Assembly (NCBI RefSeq): GCF_014904705.1
Contig: NZ_JACZCQ010000003.1
Span: 434,001-498,000 of the forward strand
Reading direction: 5' to 3'
DNA: 64,000 bases
Origin: Nisaea sediminum
GTDB taxonomy: Bacteria; Pseudomonadota; Alphaproteobacteria; Thalassobaculales; Thalassobaculaceae
How positions within the stretch are numbered: the first letter of the stretch is position 1; every line of letters begins with the position of its first letter. A program made the translations under genes and the position numbers. The notes below the pieces were generated by a model. It ran no database searches. It saw only the letters and a program-made list of their open reading frames with translations, and was not told the DNA's origin. Positions 63,046-64,000 of the stretch are shown here, one piece after another.

Positions 63046-64000
63046 TCAGCGGTGGTGATCGTCCAGCCCCTGACGGCCGATTTCGACATCCTTGTGAACG
63101 TAGCAGTTGATAATCAGCCCGAAACCGATCATCGCCGTCAGCATCGCGGTGCCGCCGTAGGAGATCAGCGGCAGCGGAACGCCCACCACCGGGATCAGCC
63201 CCATGACCATCGCGATATTGATGAAGACGTAGAGGAACAGCGTCGTCGTGGTTCCGAGCGCCAGCAGGCGGCCGAACTGGCTCGAGCTGCGCAGCGCAAT
63301 GGCAAAACCGTAGCCGAGCGCCAGCACATAGAGCAGCAGCAGGAACATCGCCCCCGCCAGTCCCATCTCCTCGGCCAGCATGGTGAAGATGAAGTCGGTC
63401 TGTTTCTCCGGCAGGAAGTTCAGATGGCTCTGCGAGCCCTGCAGAAAGCCCTTGCCGAACAGCCCGCCGGAACCGAGGGCGATCTTCGACTGCAGGATGT
63501 GATAGCCGGCGCCGAGCGGATCGTTCTCGGGGTTGATGAAGGTGAGGATCCGGTTCTTCTGGTAATTGTGCAGGAACTGCCAGCCGACCGGGATCGCGGA
63601 GAGCCCGAGCACCAGCACAGTGATGAATTTCCACATCCGCACGCCGGCCAGGAAGAAGATCGCGCCGCCGCCGAGGATGATCATGCCCGCGGTGCCGAGA
63701 TCGGGCTGGCGCAGCACCAGGATGGCCGGCGCGAACACCAGGAAAAGCGGCGCGAACAGGCTGCGGATGCGCCCGACCTCCTCGAAGGTCAGGTGATGGA
63801 AGTAGCGCGCCAGGGCCAGCACCAGAGCCAGCTTCATCAGTTCCGAGGGCTGCAGGCGGAAGAACCCGACATCGATCCAGCGCTGCGCGCCCATGCCGAT
63901 CTCGCCCGCGATCTCGACCACGCCGAGCAGGCCGAGAGTGATGAAGTAGAACAGGTAGGCCCAGCGCAGCAGAAAGCGGATGTCGATCAGCGCGATGCCG
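63046..64000 (-). CDS. rodA: RodA rod-shape-determining SEDS protein (partial, 5' end outside window)
   Basis: The minus frame is open from the stop at 63046 to the right edge, giving 317 C-terminal residues. Several membrane segments are visible with the SEDS signatures GAQRWIDVGFFRLQPSELMKLALVL, LRQPDLGTAGMII, GSQSHLNFLPEKQTDFIFTMLAEEMG, and GVPLPLISYGGTAMLT near the end. RodA is the peptidoglycan glycosyltransferase of the elongasome. The N-terminal part is cut off. Confidence 0.95.
   Translation of the reverse strand, partial: GIALIDIRFLLRWAYLFYFITLGLLGVVEIAGEIGMGAQRWIDVGFFRLQPSELMKLALVLALARYFHHLTFEEVGRIRSLFAPLFLVFAPAILVLRQPDLGTAGMIILGGGAIFFLAGVRMWKFITVLVLGLSAIPVGWQFLHNYQKNRILTFINPENDPLGAGYHILQSKIALGSGGLFGKGFLQGSQSHLNFLPEKQTDFIFTMLAEEMGLAGAMFLLLLYVLALGYGFAIALRSSSQFGRLLALGTTTTLFLYVFINIAMVMGLIPVVGVPLPLISYGGTAMLTAMIGFGLIINCYVHKDVEIGRQGLDDHHR

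Overview
The window reads as chromosome of a GC-rich (mostly about 65 percent G+C) alphaproteobacterium, probably a marine member of the Rhodospirillales. This rests on five small PAS_5-type proteins, a DUF6165-type protein, betaine-lipid genes and general protein flavour. No taxonomic marker gene is present, so it is an inference. Most of the window is ordinary core or metabolic sequence in short operons: enzymes, transporters and regulators. The left edge cuts a PAS/EAL cyclic-di-GMP protein and the right edge cuts rodA.

Layout. 0-9.2 kb: EAL protein (partial), esterase, hydratase/amidohydrolase pair, S-formylglutathione hydrolase, Na/Pi cotransporter, methyltransferase, IMPACT-family protein, inositol-monophosphatase-family enzyme. 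9.2-17.0 kb: an accessory, mosaic region. It holds three copies (one intact, two broken) of a ychJ-like SEC-C gene, a 5' fragment of the IMPACT-family gene, a tRNA 3'-end remnant, a secreted Cys-rich repeat protein of lower GC, a PAS_5 protein, and an AT-rich two-reverse-transcriptase operon that I identify as the antiphage system DRT3 (drt3a-drt3b). Directly after drt3b is a structured intergenic stretch. It carries a GNRA-capped hairpin followed at once by ACACAC inside a closed loop, which is my candidate for the DRT3 non-coding RNA. 17.1-30.6 kb: MFS transporter, hydrolases, sulfatase, OmpA-like lipoprotein, an oxidoreductase pair (DadA-like and carnitine-dehydrogenase-like) and surface-polysaccharide genes (O-antigen-ligase-like, GT9). 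30.6-37.2 kb: small hypotheticals, VOC and enoyl-CoA hydratase genes separated by palindromic repeat elements, and a trio of exported serine proteases. 37.3-39.2 kb: btaA-btaB for betaine lipids. 39.2-48.6 kb: response regulator, PAS_5 proteins, dehydrogenase, YHS and MBL proteins, aminotransferase, FkbM methyltransferase, M20 hydrolase and Hsp20. 49.3-64 kb: a chemoreceptor fused to PilZ, two c-type cytochromes divergent from a LysR regulator, a polar amino-acid ABC transporter operon divergent from an RpiR regulator with inverted-repeat operator candidates, a DRE-TIM carboxyltransferase-family enzyme, tRNA-Lys(CTT), and rodA.

The most interesting system is DRT3 with its putative ncRNA. DRT3 itself is a known defence type, but this copy has a YVDN instead of a YxDD box in Drt3b, sits in a locus rebuilt by segmental duplication, and lets the template-bearing RNA be proposed from sequence alone. 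No integrase, transposase or CRISPR array was seen.
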